Positions 61,801 to 64,000 of a DNA stretch of 64,000 bases are shown piece by piece (position 1 is the first letter of the stretch; every line of letters begins with the position of its first letter). Origin of the DNA: Rhyacichthys aspro. Taxonomy: Eukaryota > Chordata > Actinopteri > Gobiiformes > Rhyacichthyidae. Under the pieces are notes generated by a model. That model was not told the origin of the DNA and made no database searches. It was given only the letters and a program-made list of their open reading frames with translations. The stretch is from positions 7,827,422 to 7,891,421 of the forward strand of contig CM072158.1 of assembly GCA_036850595.1 (NCBI GenBank), read 5' to 3'. Both the position numbers and the translations under genes were made by a program.

Positions 61801-64000
61801 CAGGGTCCCTTCTCAGACAGAGTGGCTGAAGACCCTGCCGGATGTTCGGACAGTGAAGATGACGAGCCTCTCTCGCCTACAGAGGAGCCCGAAGCCCATG
61901 ATTCTCCAAATCTGACCAATCTGTTTACTTCTGCCCTCACTCGCACTAATATGAAGAGTAGTCGGAACAGGAAGATTGAGGGAGAGAGCAGTTTTTCCTG
62001 CATGGACCGGGCCATGAGGAAGGACCGTTCAACATCAGCAGAGAGAAGAGAAGGTAAGATATCTTACCTCTGACACTAACTTTTAAGGTTTCTATTTCAG
62101 GGCTTCTTAAGGACGGCAAGTTTAGTACTGCCACTCTCGATATATATCTTAGTTGTGTTCAAAGGACAAGTTGTGGTGACAGTACAAGCAGGAACCCTTT
62201 ATTTTTTAAAGCGAGCTAAATATAAATTTTTCATGTTAGGAACCATGAAATGATTTCAAACCTATACATTTAATGATTTTAGACTATACATTTCAAGGTA
62301 ATTCAATTAGATCTGTGACTTACTCTTATGTGTTCATTGCAATATGAATGTGAGCTGTGAATTCTGGCTTATGTCTGAAGCCATTATCTTTTTAAAATCA
62401 TCAAAAACTTTTCAAAGTGCTAAGAAATGCTGTTGTGGTTTCTCTGTGACTGTGCAACCACCTCGGTTGTGGTTGGATCAAACTGCTATTTTGCTGTAGC
62501 ACATTCAGCTGTAGCTCTATTTGAACAAGGAAACATACCGTCTGTCTGTGTTTTTCAAGTCACTAGAAAGACAGACATCCCGGACTCACACCAGCTGACA
62601 TTTGGTAGCTCTTACTGGTGATTATGGGCTTGGCAGGAGAAAGCATATGTAATGTATTAAACGGGCTGCACTGTGAATGTGAATGACCACAGTTGGTAAA
62701 TCTGCAGTTCAACTTGCTGGATGGGTGGATGGTTTTGTTAACTTTCTATATTTAGTGACTTTTACCCCAAAGCCACAAAAGCAAGGGCCACCCCTCTCTT
62801 TTATTGCGCACCTGGTTCAGTGAAAAGTGCTTATATAAGACACTTTGCCTCATAAATGATTGCTTTTCATCAATTACTTGGACTCATGCATGTGTGTAGC
62901 TTTAACAGTATGACTTTATGCTCTAAGTCTTGTGTGTGTAAGTGAGAAAGCATGCCCTAAGGCCCTTTGAGGCAGCAAGGTCCCGTCAAACCAAGTCAGG
63001 CTAATCCAGGATTAGAGCTCAGGACCTGGGGTCAACTGTCGGTCGCAGACTAGACTCTGGAGATTGTGCAGGCCAAGGGTGGGGTCTGGGCTGCCATGCA
63101 AGACAAGTGAAGTGCAGTGAGATGCACACTGTAATAGAAAAAAGAATCAGGAGGCACCCTTTAAACTTTTTCTGTTTGATTAAGTTAGATCCCTTTTTTG
63201 TTTTTTTTACCATAAAAGGTCTACAAAGTCACTAAGCTCCAGAATTTTCAGAATTTCTTTCTGTGATTATGCAGTGATTTAAATAACTTTGACATAAAAA
63301 TGCAATGTTTTTTGAAGTAAAAAATATCAGCTTTTTAGTTGACCCAAAGTATAACATTGAAGAGTATAAAGAGGCCTTTACACTACAATATAGAAATAAG
63401 ACTAAATCAAAATGCAATTGATGTAAGAAACATTACATTTTATTTTAATTTTGTAACTTTAAAGTTTAATATATAGAGAAAAATTAATTACTTTGACAGG
63501 AAACAGGGAGAAAACTCTTTTCAAGAAACAGTGTGCCAGACTTTAGCCTCCACTGTGTAAGTGAAAACATGTATCTTGCTTCAACCATTGAGACATAACA
63601 GTCCCTTGAGTTCACAGCAGTGTTACTCTCAGAGTCCATTAGTGTGTGAAAGTGCTGAAAGGTTACATAATTTAGACAGAGAAAGATAAAAGCTTACAGT
63701 TGCCAAGACTATGACCTCATCGTTTTTATTATTTGGTCAAACGTTCCTAATATTATGTTATGTCTGTGAACAGGATCATCATCTCTTCAGGGAAGAGGAA
63801 GCTGCCTTTCAGCTACTGAAGGGCCAGAAGGCTCGTACTCCCGGCCACAGCACCATCACCAGGGCTCTCTGTTTCACTCCCACAGCTCTGCCTCGTCGTC
63901 CCAGGACTGTTGCCCGAATGCCTCCCTGCCCCACCTCTCCCACCGAGAGAAGCCATCCAAACACAGCCTGCACCACGTCAACAAAATCCTACGTGCCAAG
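55804..64000 (+). CDS. ash1l: ash1l, ASH1-like histone lysine methyltransferase (N-terminal part; runs off the right edge)
   Basis: ASH1L methylates histone H3 at Lys36 and counters Polycomb silencing. Three coding exons: 55804-56349, 57730-62053 (4,324 bases) and 63774 to the window end, about 1,699 residues in frame. The coding start is preceded by an acceptor at 55650 and an in-exon 5'UTR. Conserved landmarks include FSVKESNLSEGNVKLKIGLQ near residue 60, VTEKLAQLIATCPP, INVSKKGTIYMGKRRGRKPK, SDSGIGTDNNSTSDR, HKEKHKHKCKRRSHG, LLPTIFRVNF, LHYIRKPDMKKKRGRPPK and HHVNKILRAK at the edge. AT-hook cores lie near residues 597, 673, 732, 852 and 1265, with a weaker one near 644. Poly-His and poly-Ser runs are frequent. 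The SET, bromo, PHD and BAH domains lie beyond the window. Confidence 0.95.
56350..57729 (+). other. Intron of ash1l after the first coding exon
   Basis: A 1.4-kb AT-rich intron with a pyrimidine-rich tract near 57,060-57,195. The frame stays open for 46 codons upstream of the acceptor at 57729, but that sequence is not conserved coding and reads as intron. Confidence 0.75.
62054..63773 (+). other. Intron of ash1l after the large exon
   Basis: Donor GTAAGA at 62054 and acceptor GTGAACAG ending at 63773. No gene, RNA or clear repeat was recognised inside. Confidence 0.75.

Noticed and set aside
1..64000. CRISPR arrays, operons, ribosome binding sites or phage-like genes
   Set aside because: None seen; the window is intron-rich vertebrate nuclear DNA, so these feature types do not apply.

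Overview
This is a nuclear genome segment from a ray-finned (teleost) fish. Every recognisable gene is a vertebrate gene split by GT-AG introns. The protein sequences sit at fish-to-human distance (for example a CRABP2 with a MEKKTADFAG-type N-terminus), and the intergenic DNA carries L2-like tails and a PIF/Harbinger-like MITE of the kind common in teleosts. No prokaryotic, organellar or viral gene was seen. The human orthologues all lie on chromosome 1q21-q23, so the window is a compacted piece of that synteny block.

Layout: positions 1-17,300 hold the 5' part of celf3 on the minus strand. Its first two coding exons are at 11,093-10,949 and 8,872-8,790, and probable 5'UTR exons lie further upstream. 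The window's first 8.8 kb is its second coding intron, with old repeats and enhancer-like blocks. An isolated plus-strand exon-like ORF with a signal peptide lies at 13,796. Then come three more minus-strand genes: rprd2 (24,442-18,037, ten coding exons), ciart (28,595-26,677, five coding exons plus an upstream 5'UTR exon) and mrps21 (32,981-32,125, two coding exons). The second half is all plus strand: crabp2 (34,669-37,038), scamp3 (41,227-44,637), rnf115 (46,127-49,382) and ash1l (coding from 55,804, running off the right edge).

The genes are not an operon and work in separate processes: RNA binding and splicing (celf3), RNA polymerase II CTD binding (rprd2), circadian repression (ciart), mitochondrial translation (mrps21), retinoic acid transport (crabp2), endosomal trafficking (scamp3), ubiquitin ligation (rnf115) and histone methylation (ash1l). 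Exon boundaries were placed by hand from splice signals, reading phase and family conservation. For each of the six genes whose coding sequence lies wholly in the window (rprd2, ciart, mrps21, crabp2, scamp3, rnf115) the exon lengths add up to an intact frame.

No convincing wholly new system was found. The points most worth a second look are the E-box/D-box architecture at ciart, a 75-base stop-free in-frame intron in scamp3, the orphan signal-peptide exon, a perfect NRF1 palindrome in mrps21, RFX X-box motifs, and several dateable mobile-element insertions.
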